DNA of 64,000 nucleotides from Spodoptera frugiperda (lineage: Eukaryota > Arthropoda > Insecta > Lepidoptera > Noctuidae). The position numbers and the translations under genes are program-made. The DNA lies in the NCBI RefSeq assembly GCF_023101765.2, contig NC_064242.1, forward strand, positions 5,692,327-5,756,326, read 5' to 3'. This document shows, piece by piece, positions 54,390-64,000 of the stretch (positions are counted from its first letter, which is position 1; each line of letters opens with the position of its first letter). A model generated the notes under the pieces. That model saw nothing but the letters and a program-made list of their open reading frames with translations. It was not told the DNA's origin and ran no database searches.

Positions 54390-57300
54390 ACGTTGAATAC
54401 CAAAAATAGTACTGAGCTTAGCAATAAAACATCTTAGTATTAGATGTCATTCGACTCAAGAATCGGACCAAAAGTGCTTAACAGTCGCAATTCCTACTTC
54501 TAAGCAAACGAGACATTCAAGCAAATATTAATATTTTGTATAATTTCAAAATCCGTTTCCCGTAGAAACAAAAATTAAAATTACTTTCATTATAACTGTT
54601 TTAATTTATTCATCCCTTTAATTTTCTTCTTTGGTGAAACGCCATTTTTCTTATGACTCCCAGAAGTTTTGGCGGAGTTTCGTGAAAAGAAATATTTAGA
54701 TTGCTTTGGGTAATTTTAAAAAAGAAATAGCTTTGAATAGATCCTTTCAATAAATGGTTTTTGGTATTTCGTTCGGTCTTAAAAGCAAACGGTATGTAGG
54801 TACGTAGTTATATTGAATGAATACGTAACATACTTTGAAATAAAGTTACCTTTTTATGTATGGAAAAGAGATACAGCCCTTGTAAAAGGTGCTCCAAATA
54901 CTGACATTAACATTTTAGTGGGTTTCTTTACAAATCAAATTTATAGACAGATATGGTATCGATAGCTTGATCTAAATTTTTATACCAGTATATAAGCATA
55001 AAAACTACAACTATAATTTATTTTAACGTATACAAAATGTACAAAATATACTTTTCTCTAGTCTACACAGCTTAAAGATATTAGTAGATAATAGTTTTAT
55101 AACTTAAAAGTATTCATAATAAATTATAAAGATATTTTTACTAAAATTAAAGTTTAAAAATATATCAAGTAATATAACAGCTTTGAAAATAGGAAAGCTT
55201 GTACCAAAGTAAGTTAGAATATGGTACGGAAATTTATATTTGTTACCAAAGTGAGTAAATTACTGACGTTGGTGAGTCATTAACTTCAATGAGAGAAATT
55301 TGCCGCTGTCACGTCGTCAAATGTGGGTAATTACATAATTACATATTTAATCAAATTTTCAACACATGCATAGGTGTACAATGTTAACAAACGAAATTCT
55401 ATACAAAGATTTAAACGGTTTTCATGAATGAAGATTAATATTTTGTGCGTGAAAAATATATTAAGTTACTTCCGTAGCCAACACGAGGTATTTAAGACAC
55501 ATTCATGTTTTCTCGTGAAGGTTATATGAAGAATATGCGTTGGAGTTGGTACAATGTTGGTCACATTCGCCTGACCACCACTAAGTTAATGTTTGCTTGA
55601 CGAATGAAGCAGGGCGGTGGGCAGTGCTGGCCACTAAGCTACGACGTTATTGCTTTTTTATATGAGACATTTATGGAGCATGGCATTTTTGCTGGGTTCA
55701 AGCCATATAATTTTAAAATGATCAGGCGGATCTGTCCTCCACTGTACACCCATTCATGTCGTGAGTGACAACATTATACAGGCGTGTTATCCTTTTTAAA
55801 TTTTTAAACACAGTCTCCAAGAAATTTTTATTATAGGTAATTGTGGTGTTGTAATATTTTAGAAGAAAATATTCACTATCATACCATTTTACACCATAGC
55901 ACTTTCCATACCAAGAATAGTTGAACAAAGATACATGAACCAAATACAGTATAAATTAACTCGAAGAGCAGTCTCACGGTTACATAGTCACGAGCTCCTA
56001 AATTCATATATGCTTATAATATTAGGTAGGTATTAGGTGCCAGGTGTACCCCACTGGTGAGAAGATTTGAAATAGACGCATTTACAGCAGATGATTTGGG
56101 TAGTTTTAATTCAATTAGAAGTGTAGAAACCTAACGAGGGTCGGCTCATGTTAACTCAGTGATGCGATGGGATTGATTTGTCTATTAGAGTGGAAAGTAC
56201 AAACTTTGACTAAATCTCCAGTTAAATTATTAGCTAAGTTTTGAACATAATAATGTATTTCAAAGTTATTTATAATCTAAAAAGACTGAACTGACTAATA
56301 CTTTACACGATCCTGGGGTCGAGTTAAAATCTCAATGATGGTCAGTGATACTTCAATATTTCGAAAAACGAAAAGAAATAAAATAACATACGTTATGGAA
56401 ACATTATGGGGTATTAATGATAACTGTACCGCTGACGCTACATCAAACTCATTGTGAAAAACCTTCCTCGGCATTCTTTCCCAGTTCCAACAAATTTTCA
56501 AGTTGTATTTTGATAGCCTCCCATCATAAAAGATGTCGGCCGTAAAATTACTTCATACTTTCATTTTGTTCGCGCTGTAAACAAAGCAACTCCACGGTTT
56601 ACGAGTCCACATTGTGTATTATTGCGACTTTTATTGTCATCTCCATGTTTTTTTTTATTTGGCAGCTAGTGATGCTTGCTTATTATTCGTATGTGAGATG
56701 TGACATCGAGATGTCTGAATTTTACGGTATTTTGATACCTCACATAACCTCTTTTCAAATATGAACACGTTTTATGACCGTAACACGTCACGTTTCTTAT
56801 TTCAAAATTTGTGATGACACAAAAAACTTATATGAGTTTTTAGATTTACTTTTTTATATATTTTCTTTTGTTTAATAAAAAGTTTTGAAGTTTATTTTTT
56901 GTTTATGATATTTTTGAGTTCAAATAATAATTAAACTTTTCATATTATTTCATGTTTGATCTCATATATTCAAAGTTTATTCATATTTCTTTAATATTTG
57001 TATATGAATAACATTAGTAATATAATATAAAATACGACGTTTAATGTCATATAAGTATATGTCTGACATACTTTCGGGAAAAACCGATGATTTAATACGA
57101 CGTCTTTTATTCCGGAAAATTCGCAGAAAATTTTCGGGTCAACATATTTTACAGCTCATTGGTCAAAGACGTTTTTAATTACATTATATCCGTAGTTTTC
57201 TTGATAAATAAGACATTTTTACGATATCAATAAATACTTATATACTTTTGCCATATCGCGGTAAAACTATCTATGGGGACTCTCATTACTTCTATAAATA

Positions 57301-57455
57301 AAAATTCGATTTAATAATTACCTTAAACGGATAAATTATTGTGCTCAGTAAGGGTGACATTATCAGATAAGTTACACGTAAATTGTCGTTTTTATAACCA
57401 AAAACTATGAAACAGTCCGTTGTTGAAGTAAAAATTCAATTCGTTTTATTGAATC
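54390..57455. other. AT-rich non-coding DNA upstream of the gene cluster
   Basis: About 3 kb without a credible gene. Short open frames near 55722-55943 and 56295-56501 (minus) lack features. Confidence 0.5.
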
Positions 57456-57464
57456 TATATAAAA
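57456..57464 (+). promoter_or_regulatory. TATA box of the first secreted-protein gene
   Basis: TATATAAAA lies 50 bases before the start codon, which leaves room for transcription start about 28-30 bases downstream and a 5' UTR of some 20-25 nt. Confidence 0.6.
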
Positions 57465-57513
57465 TAATTTGTAGCAAAATTAAAACCATTTAATAAAAGA
57501 AAGATTATTCACA

Positions 57514-58044
57514 ATGAAACGAATTCTCCAATTAATAGTCTTTATGAAAATTTCAACAATCGTTTTTGGACAAAAATATAAATTGATATACAAAAGTAAA
57601 GAATTCTGTGAAAATCCAGACCCACCTTATGAAGAAATAAAAAAAGTCGACGTGAATCTGACTGTGGTCAATGACAGTGATAGCGCATATTTTCAAGGTA
57701 ACTTCAGTGTCAAAGAAAATCTCTCAGGATACTATTGGAGGTTCAAAAATGGTTACGAAAAATCTGGAAACATCGTATACGAAAACGATTTTAAAGGACT
57801 GTCTTGCAGAACATTTATACCAAGACTAATATGTGGAATGACAAAAATTAATTTGGACCCTAAAACCTGTGAGATACGTAAGGGAAATTATTCTTTCACA
57901 AAATTGGAATTAAATAAGCTCGATCGTGCCACGAATTATTATCCAATGCGTAGACTTGGGACTAATATTTTTTATCTAAGTTATTATAAAGCGTCAGGAA
58001 CTTGCTTTTGTATCCAAGTACGTGTCTTATTAAAAAAAGTTTAA
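57514..58044 (+). CDS. Small secreted cysteine-containing protein, paralogue 1
   Basis: Intronless gene for 176 residues; start context acaATGa, with a TATA box upstream. Residues 1-19 form a hydrophobic signal peptide (cleavage likely near FG-QKYKL). The mature protein has six cysteines (C32, C98, C107, C119, C164, C166) and N-glycosylation sequons at about N48, N63, N69 and N125. Motifs shared with the two paralogues: FC-x2-PDPPYE, VKE-x-LSGY-x-WR, YEND-x-KGL-x-C, C-x3-KG-x-YS and GTC-x-C at the end. I infer a beta-rich extracellular lipid-binding fold of the GM2-activator/MD-2-like kind (compare insect CheA/CheB proteins), from size, cysteine spacing and the C-x3-KG-x-Y block; this is weak evidence. 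C107 is unique to this copy. No clear AATAAA follows. Confidence 0.8.
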   Translation: MKRILQLIVFMKISTIVFGQKYKLIYKSKEFCENPDPPYEEIKKVDVNLTVVNDSDSAYFQGNFSVKENLSGYYWRFKNGYEKSGNIVYENDFKGLSCRTFIPRLICGMTKINLDPKTCEIRKGNYSFTKLELNKLDRATNYYPMRRLGTNIFYLSYYKASGTCFCIQVRVLLKKV

Positions 58045-58671
58045 AAAATAAGTTGTTGTGTTTTATTTTGTGTGCGATGTCGGAGCGAAGTTTGGCCTAA
58101 TGTCTATGTAAAGATTTGGATTTCGTACAACATTTTGTTGTTGAAATAGATAAGTAAGTGTTCCTTGTAATTACGTCTCAGGAACGTTATCATGGTTACT
58201 AAAAGCCTGAAAAATAGCAAACTAGACCTATTGTTCTATCGAACACTTTCTATCGAACACTTTGGGACTTGTAGCTATCGCTACAAGTCCCATTCGTACG
58301 GGGTGATTCTATTAAAATTCAGTCACAATTCTTTTCTATGAATAATATTTTCAAAAATACTGTGCCAGACTCGAGTATCGAACCCAAAACCTTGAGCTAT
58401 CGTTACAACAGATTCACTGGTACAGTCAATGCCTCATTCGATTTGATAGGATCAGAATGATACAGGAATTTAATCCGATTTCGTGTCGATGAATATGGAG
58501 CGTATCGCAAAGAAATTCGCCTTGTCATAAGAGGGGTAAGAGAGAATTGATTCCGTCACTTTATATCAAACATACATGGATACTCGCGAACCCCAGAGTG
58601 CTACCTAAGTACTTCTTTTCACATTTATCGAGAAGTTGTTTAGTACTCTCGTGATGGTAATCCACTAAAGG
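58045..58671. other. Downstream spacer with a perfect hairpin
   Basis: Contains an overlapping direct repeat (TCTATCGAACACTTT twice, 58235-58263), followed directly by a 12-bp perfect hairpin, GGGACTTGTAGC (58264-58275), loop TATC, GCTACAAGTCCC (58280-58291). No gene. Confidence 0.6.
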
Positions 58672-59145
58672 GATAAAACAATATCAACATTTAGTACACT
58701 GCTGCAGTTGGACAATGGATATCCTATATAATACTCTATAAGAAAGTTTGTTATAAAAACCACGCTTGACAAGTTGGTTGGACTAAATGTGTAATCCTGC
58801 AGTTGGCTCCTACCAAACCCGTGGCAAGAGAAGAAGTAATGGTATCAGATGTCTAGTCTACGAAGCCGTTACTACACGGCTTCCTATTATTCGAAAATGA
58901 ATTAAATTCAAAAGATTTTTTGTAGTCTACTAGCTACTTCCGCGCCGTTTCACCCGGTCTGCTCGGTTCCTATTAATCGTAGCGTGATGTTTTGTAGCCT
59001 ATAACCTTTCTCGATAAATGAGCTATCCAACACAAAAATAATTTTACAAATCGAACCAGTAGTTCCAGAGATTAGCGCATTCAAGCAAACAAACTCTTCA
59101 GCTTTATAATTAGTATTAGTATAGATTAGTATAGATTTATAATAT
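58672..59145. repeat. Duplicated block A, copy 1
   Basis: Highly similar to 63245-63699, e.g. 'cacgcttgacaagttggttg', 'ttggctcctaccaaacccgt' and 'tggtatcagatgtctagtct'. In copy 2 it runs straight into block B; here a 1.37-kb insertion separates A from B. Confidence 0.85.
58930..59125 (-). mobile_element. Short non-autonomous Helitron within block A
   Basis: On the minus strand: 5' TCTATACTAATACTAATTAT then 'aaagctgaagagtttgtttg', and 3' end 'acggcgcggaagtagCTAG' followed by T (58930-58933 is CTAG). This matches a small Helitron family widespread in moths. The counterpart in block A copy 2 (about 63500-63685) has lost its CTAG end. Confidence 0.65.
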
Positions 59146-60187
59146 CTGGGGGCACGGTAGTGCCCCGCCAAGACGAGCCAAGCGAAGCGCAAGGGCACTA
59201 CCTACCTTTTCTCGAAGCGCTTCGTCGTATTTTTGAACCTTCATAACTTGAGTTTGGGTTATACCAGATAAACAAAATTTTCAGGATATAATGTCAGTGG
59301 TAGACTTAATAAACCTCTAAAGTTTCAATTGCATAGCTCTTATACTTTAGATTTTATTGATATCTAAAATACCCCGATTTCGTCACTCACTCACTCACTG
59401 ATGATCAACAAAATTCTTAAGGTACTTCCTGAAGTCCTAGAAAACTGAAATTTGGTATGTAAGCTAGTATTAGTACCCAAACAACAAAAAAATCCTAAAA
59501 CTTGGAACTTTTACCCCCAACCCCTTAAACTAGGGGGTGAAAGTTTGTTCGAGACTTCCGCAACTTTTGACGCTAGAGGTCTGAATGCGGCCGCGGAGGG
59601 GTAAAAATCTGAAATAGGGAAACTTAATTCCCTATTTCCTGCTTGAATCTGAAAATTATACACAAGTACATAGAACACAAACTTTTCATCAAATCAAAAC
59701 ATTAGGTATCCTACCCATAAGTACTTAGATATGAATAATATTACTACACTTCACTTCGGTAAGTGTTTATTAATCAACCTATACTTTTGAACATAAGCAT
59801 CGTAAGTATAGTATGCGCCAACGCCCGCCGCCTGCCCCCTCGTCCCCGCGCAGTAGCTAAAAATAATCGGCCCGTCAGCGAGCGCGGCACCCGAACGCGG
59901 GCAGACGCGCGAGGGCAGACGTCGTTGACAGTTGTCTCGTTGAATGAAAAGTTTTCGGAATATTTCGGTGATTTAAAAGTTTGCTATCGCGGAGAAAAAA
60001 ACCATTTGCCTAATATTTAATTGTTAGTAGTTTAGTAGGTAAAGGTTTAGATACTAGTGTTTTAATTTTCATTGATAAAAAGTATTAGGATTACGTTTCC
60101 AATTTTCTTATAAATTTAGTAGTTTAGTAGGTGAATTTGTCGCTCATTTTATCTTTCTATCATAAGCAACCTACAAAAAGAAATGAA
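59146..60187. repeat. Dispersed moth repeat inserted between blocks A and B
   Basis: Begins 'ctgggggcacggtagtgccc' and contains 'tctcgaagcgcttcgtcgta', a (cact)n tract in 'gtcactcactcactcactga', 'cttaaggtacttcctgaagt' and a GC-rich patch near 59820-59930. It is absent from the equivalent site in copy 2 (63699). I recognise it as a common interspersed sequence of moths but cannot name the family; its open frame at 59763-60020 is not a gene. Confidence 0.55.
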
Positions 60188-60517
60188 ATCCCACAAAAAC
60201 ATTTCATGTTAAATGTTGCCAAGACGAGACCATATAGCTCGCACTGTCAAAAAGTAATCAGATCCCGTGTAGAGCCAAGTTTCTAACCCTATACTTTTGA
60301 ACTGGCGAGTTGGCCGCACGGAAAGAGTTTAGAAGATTGAATAGATTTTTAAGCTCAAGCCCATATGACGAATAGCAAAAAGTCCGTGCGGCCGACTCGC
60401 CAGTTCAAAAGTATAGGGTTAGAAACTTGGCTCTACACGGGATCTGATTACTTTTTGACAGTGCGAGCTATATGGTCTCGTCTTGGCAACATTTAACATG
60501 AAATGTTTTTGTGGGAT
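60188..60517. mobile_element. Foldback MITE with 135-bp inverted repeats
   Basis: Left arm 60188-60322 (starts atcccacaaaaacatttcat) and right arm 60383-60517 are essentially perfect complements by eye, around a 60-bp loop. 330 bp, no coding capacity. It forms the right end of the insertion between blocks A and B. Confidence 0.8.
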
Positions 60518-60799
60518 TAGTATAAATAGTATAGATATAGTTCTGGTCCAGTTGAAGGACTGCACAGTTGACGCGGTAGCTAGGCAACGTATCGCGGTGT
60601 CAATTCCCGTACGGAACAGCTCTTTATGTGATCCACAGTTTGATGTTGATATTATTTTACATGACTGGTTTTACCGAACAGTGAATGACTTGTATTTTTT
60701 ATGTATTGTTATTAAATACATGAAATATCCACTCGTACGTAGCGGAACTAAATAATAGAGCACCAATTTCCAATAACAATTCCTATTTATCTAATGTAA
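60518..60799. repeat. Duplicated block B, copy 1 (includes a decayed SINE head)
   Basis: Highly similar to 63700-64000, from 'tagatatagttctggtccag' to 'cctatttatctaatgtaatt'. Positions 60556-60640 keep tRNA-SINE words ('ttgacgcggtagctaggcaa', 'ctctttatgtgatccacag'). It lies directly upstream of paralogue 2. Confidence 0.85.
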
Positions 60800-60889
60800 T
60801 TGGACCCATTATTTACCATGATTTTAACTTTGTCACACACTAAATACACATTGTACCAAACAGAACTCTACCAAACATTACTATTGAAA

Positions 60890-61420
60890 ATGAAATTAAT
60901 ATACGGTGTAATTTTATTACTGAGACTTTTACCCATAGTGTTCAGTGTAAAATATAAGATGATTTATCAGGGCCACGAATTCTGTGCTGATCCTGATCCA
61001 CCTTATGAAGAACCGAAGAAACTTGACGTCAGTCTTGATTTAATCAACAATAATGACAAATTATACTACAACGCAAACATCACTGTAAAAGAAAAACTAT
61101 CCGGTTACCTTTGGAGATTCAAAATAGGATTCGAAAAATCTGGAAAAGTGATATACGAAAATGATTTCAAAGGATTAAACTGCAAGAGTTTCATTTTCAA
61201 AGTCATCAGTGGTATCTCCAATATCAAATATGATCCTGATACATGTGATATATTTAAAGGCAGTTACTCCATAAATAAATTGGAAGTATCTACATTAGAT
61301 AAAGCTGTAAATTTGTTACCAACTAGACGGATTGGTATCAATGTGTACTTTCTAAGTTACTTTAAGCCTAAAGGCACTTGTGTTTGTCTACAATCTCGGA
61401 TTTTATTTACAAAACCTTAA
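60890..61420 (+). CDS. Small secreted cysteine-containing protein, paralogue 2
   Basis: 176 residues from the ATG at 60890. The frame is open further upstream (ATG at 60818), but starting at 60890 gives a standard signal peptide (about 1-19, ending VFS before VKYKM) and the same length as paralogue 1. Five cysteines (C32, C98, C119, C164, C166); the sixth of paralogue 1 is serine here (KVISG). All family blocks are present: DPDPPYE, VKEKLSGYLWR, YENDFKGLNC, CDIFKGSYS, GTCVC. Roughly half identical to paralogue 1 and closer to paralogue 3, by eye. Intronless, with its own AATAAA just downstream. Function unknown; a secreted lipid-binding (GM2-activator/MD-2-like) role is only an inference. Confidence 0.8.
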   Translation: MKLIYGVILLLRLLPIVFSVKYKMIYQGHEFCADPDPPYEEPKKLDVSLDLINNNDKLYYNANITVKEKLSGYLWRFKIGFEKSGKVIYENDFKGLNCKSFIFKVISGISNIKYDPDTCDIFKGSYSINKLEVSTLDKAVNLLPTRRIGINVYFLSYFKPKGTCVCLQSRILFTKP

Positions 61421-61444
61421 TGTTATACTTTGAAACATGGTTCA

Positions 61445-61450
61445 AATAAA
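61445..61450 (+). promoter_or_regulatory. Poly(A) signal of paralogue 2
   Basis: AATAAA 25 bases after the stop codon. Confidence 0.6.
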
Positions 61451-61674
61451 TTAATAATAGATTGTTGGAAAAACAAATGGTATTTCATTTCATATTTTAT
61501 AGCGACTTACCTCTGTTTCTAGAACAAAAAATATTTATTATTCATTACAATAGTCTATTGTTCAATATCGAAAAAGTTTTATATCCAACGTCCTTTATTC
61601 AATTACGTCCTTTCTTATTTAATACCTACCGGTTACCTACAACATGAAATAATGAATCAAAACTAGTATTTGTA

Positions 61675-62008
61675 TAAGGTGTTTTAAAATTATCTGCTAC
61701 GGCTATAATGGAAGGTAGTGTTGTGTTTGAAGTTTACAATAATAAATATGTAGCCCGGACCAGTTAATTCAATTTAAGAACGTAAGTTAAATAAACATTG
61801 ACTCTACTTTGCATAAAGTTGTTCACTATGCTTCATGAGACAGATACAAATACATGGAAAGAGAGAGCTCTTTCTTAACAAACTAATACGTAGATTTTTT
61901 GTATAAAAAATACTCATAATTAATAATTAATATTTAATATTTACTTCTGTAATCTTCAAACACAACACCTTCCATTAAAGCCATGGCAGATACTTTTAGA
62001 ACACCTTA
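61675..62008. mobile_element. MITE with about 55-bp terminal inverted repeats
   Basis: Starts TAAGGTGTTTTAAAATTATC and ends, inverted, with the complement of TAAGGTGTTCTAAAAGTATC. 'ggaaggtagtgttgtgtttg' on the left mirrors 'caaacacaacaccttcc' on the right. TA at both edges suggests a Tc1/mariner-type MITE. It lies between paralogues 2 and 3. Confidence 0.7.
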
Positions 62009-62331
62009 CATATACCTACTAATAATTTTATTCAAATAAATCAGTAAAATGATACATGTTTCCGAAACTAACACTAATGTAGTAATGATAGTTCAAAATA
62101 TTTTTCAATAATCAGAACTAAATTGATACCTAACGAGGGGTTGATTACAGTGTCTGTAACAAGCATAATAATTATACTCACTATTGTAACAATGACCTAT
62201 TGATATAGTAATCAGTAGTTAATGATTATTGTAATAGTATTAATGGTATCTTGATGACCGTCAATAGAGACTGTCAATAATGCATATTCCATCTAATATC
62301 AGTACAGGAGACACACGAGCAAACACTAATT
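62009..62331. other. Upstream region of paralogue 3
   Basis: AT-rich; contains a TCAGT arthropod-type initiator in 'atatcagtacagg' about 35 bases before the start codon, but no clear TATA box. Confidence 0.4.
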
Positions 62332-62865
62332 ATGAAGTTAAATTTCAAAACAATAATCGCTTTGCAATTCGTAATTTCAATGGCATTCTGCGTAAAGTAT
62401 AAGATGTATTATAAAGGTGATGAATTTTGTACAGACCCCGACCCTCCTTACGAGGTACCTAGAAAAGTGGACGTTAGCCTTTCAGTGGTCAATAATAGCG
62501 ATAAATTCTTCTACAATGCCAACATAAGTGTTAAAGAAGACTTATCTGGATACGTATGGAGATACAAAAGAGGGTACGAAAAGGACGGAAAAATAATTTA
62601 CGAGAATGACCTTAAAGGGCTATCCTGCAAGAGTTTTATTTTCAAACTTATTTATGGAATGTCGACTATAAAGTATGACCATAAGACCTGTGATATTCTC
62701 AAAGGAAATTATTCTTTTCGCAATTTGGAAGTATCTAAGATTGATCGTGCTGCCATTTTTTTACCAACCAGAATGCTCGGAGTGAACGCTTATTTTTTAA
62801 GTTATTATAAGCCCGGTGGGACTTGCTTTTGTTTGGAATCAAAAGTTTTGTTTGTTAAAGTATAA
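62332..62865 (+). CDS. Small secreted cysteine-containing protein, paralogue 3
   Basis: 177 residues, intronless, start ATG at 62332. Signal peptide about 1-20 (ends MAFC before VKYKM). Mature cysteines C33, C99, C120, C165, C167, as in paralogue 2; tyrosine replaces the sixth cysteine of paralogue 1 (KLIYG). Family blocks DPDPPYE, VKEDLSGYVWR, YENDLKGLSC, CDILKGNYS and GTCFC are intact. N-glycosylation sequons include NNSD and NANIS. The closest relative in the window is paralogue 2. All three genes are on the plus strand, with repeats between them, consistent with growth by tandem duplication. Secreted; biochemical role unknown, perhaps lipid or pheromone binding. Confidence 0.8.
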   Translation: MKLNFKTIIALQFVISMAFCVKYKMYYKGDEFCTDPDPPYEVPRKVDVSLSVVNNSDKFFYNANISVKEDLSGYVWRYKRGYEKDGKIIYENDLKGLSCKSFIFKLIYGMSTIKYDHKTCDILKGNYSFRNLEVSKIDRAAIFLPTRMLGVNAYFLSYYKPGGTCFCLESKVLFVKV

Positions 62866-62879
62866 TAATATTATACATA

Positions 62880-62885
62880 AATAAA
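62880..62885 (+). promoter_or_regulatory. Poly(A) signal of paralogue 3
   Basis: AATAAA 15 bases after the stop codon; a second lies near 62937. Confidence 0.55.
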
Positions 62886-63244
62886 TATTCTTAAACTAAA
62901 TATTTGTTATCTATCTTCTACTAATTTGTGTACTTAATAAAATGTTTAAAGTATTATTTTTATTAATTGTTTAACTTATTTCACCTTTAATTGTAAGTTT
63001 ACGTATTCAGTTCCAGAACCAACTCGTAAAAAAGAGTAGAGAAAACTTCAAATAAATAGTTCGTTCTTTCATTTCGAATCTCATTATTACTACTGGGCAC
63101 TAACCGAAGTAAAACCACACTTTATGTTTTCTTAATAGAAAATAAAGTATATATATGGTGCAAATAGTAAATACAGTAAGTAAATACTCCTCCCATTCCA
63201 TTTAGCTACACACAAATGGAATACCGATGTGATTTACGATTAAA
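62886..63244. other. Spacer, no feature seen
   Basis: AT-rich DNA between paralogue 3 and duplicated block A. Confidence 0.5.
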
Positions 63245-63699
63245 GCGATGAAACAATATCAACATTTCGTTCACTACAGCAGTTGGACTATGGATGTCCT
63301 ATATAATACTCTATAAGAAAGTTTGTTATAAAAACCACGCTTGACAAGTTGGTTGGACTAAATGTGTAATCCTGCAGTTGGCTCCTACCAAACCCGTGGC
63401 AAGAGAAGAAGTAATGGTATCAGATGTCTAGTCTACGAAGACGTTATTACACGGCTTCTTATTATTTCGAAATGAATCAAATTCAAAAGATGTTTTGTAG
63501 TTTTACCCGGTATGCTCGGTTCCTATTAATTGTAGCTTGATGTTTTACAGCCTATAACCTTTCTCGATAAATAAGCTATCCAACACAAAAAGAATTATTC
63601 AAATCGGACCAGTAGTTCCGAAGATTAGCGCGTTCAAACAAACAAACTCTTCAGCTTTATAATTAGTATTAGTATAGATTAGAATAGATTTATAATATT
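63245..63699. repeat. Duplicated block A, copy 2
   Basis: Second copy of 58672-59145, joined directly to block B, showing the arrangement before the insertion seen in copy 1. It includes the decayed small Helitron (about 63500-63685). Confidence 0.85.
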
Positions 63700-64000
63700 A
63701 GTATAGATAGTATAGATATAGTTCTGGTCCAGTTGAAGGACTGCACAGTTGACGCAGTAGCTAGGCAACGTATCGCGGAGTCAATTCTCGCACGGGATAG
63801 CTCTTTATGTGATCCACTGCTTGATGTTGATATTATTTTACATGACTGTTTACACCGAACAGTGAATGACTTGTATTTTTATAGGTTGATTGAGATTGTT
63901 ATTTAGATAGGTACATGAAATATCTACTCGTACGTAGCGGAACTAAATAATAGAGCACCAATTTCCAATAACAATTCCTATTTATCTAATGTAATTGGGC
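63700..64000. repeat. Duplicated block B, copy 2 (runs off the window)
   Basis: Second copy of 60518-60799; the match continues to the last base. In copy 1 the same sequence sits immediately before paralogue 2. Confidence 0.85.

Noticed and set aside
59763..60020. 85-codon frame in a GC-rich patch
   Set aside because: Lies in an interspersed repeat that is absent from the duplicate locus; composition explains the open frame.
60800..60889. Longer N-terminus for paralogue 2
   Set aside because: The extension begins at a TTG codon, with a later ATG at 60818, and would bury the signal peptide that starts at 60890 and aligns with the paralogues.

Overview
This looks like AT-rich nuclear DNA of a moth (Lepidoptera, perhaps Noctuoidea). 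The evidence is the repeats. There are Helitrons with TC...CTAG ends set between A and T, tRNA-derived SINE heads typical of Lepidoptera, several copies of a dispersed family with a 'gagtctgacact' core, and two full-length non-LTR retrotransposons of types known from moths. There is no sign of a bacterial or viral genome. I find no multi-exon host gene; the only host-type genes are three small intronless paralogues at the right end.

Left half (1-29.4 kb): mostly repeat-strewn non-coding DNA. A non-autonomous Helitron (2985-5795, minus strand) carries about 770 bp of ATTTT/ATTTTT microsatellite and a duplicated 5' end. At 8472-18034 lies an apparently intact R1-clade LINE on the minus strand, with target-site duplications at both ends and a poly(A) tail. 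Its ORF1 is a gag-like protein with coiled coil, RRM-like region and zinc knuckles. Its ORF2 has AP endonuclease, reverse transcriptase, RNase H and a zinc knuckle, followed by a long extension ending in a complete superfamily 1 helicase of the plant-virus (tobamovirus-like) type.

Middle (29.4-36.3 kb): a second, nearly identical copy of the same Helitron in the opposite orientation. Its microsatellite is interrupted by a full-length R4/Dong-clade LINE (about 30267-34793). That element encodes two Myb-like domains, reverse transcriptase, a CCHC finger and a restriction-like endonuclease. Its first 100 bases fold into what looks like an HDV-type self-cleaving ribozyme. So a microsatellite-targeting LINE sits inside a Helitron that carries its target, and the Helitron pair forms an inverted repeat around about 23.7 kb.

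Right half (36.3-64 kb): non-coding DNA with MITEs, short Helitron relics, SINEs, a 1.07-kb tandem duplication (43453-45440) and a 1.9-kb foldback element made of two inverted copies of a decayed DDE transposase (52487-54389). At 57.5-62.9 kb are three paralogous genes for small secreted cysteine-containing proteins of about 176 residues, possibly GM2-activator/MD-2-like. Duplicated flanking blocks (A and B) show that the cluster grew by segmental duplication and predict a fourth paralogue just beyond base 64000.

All motif and structure calls were made by eye; no alignment, folding or database search was run.
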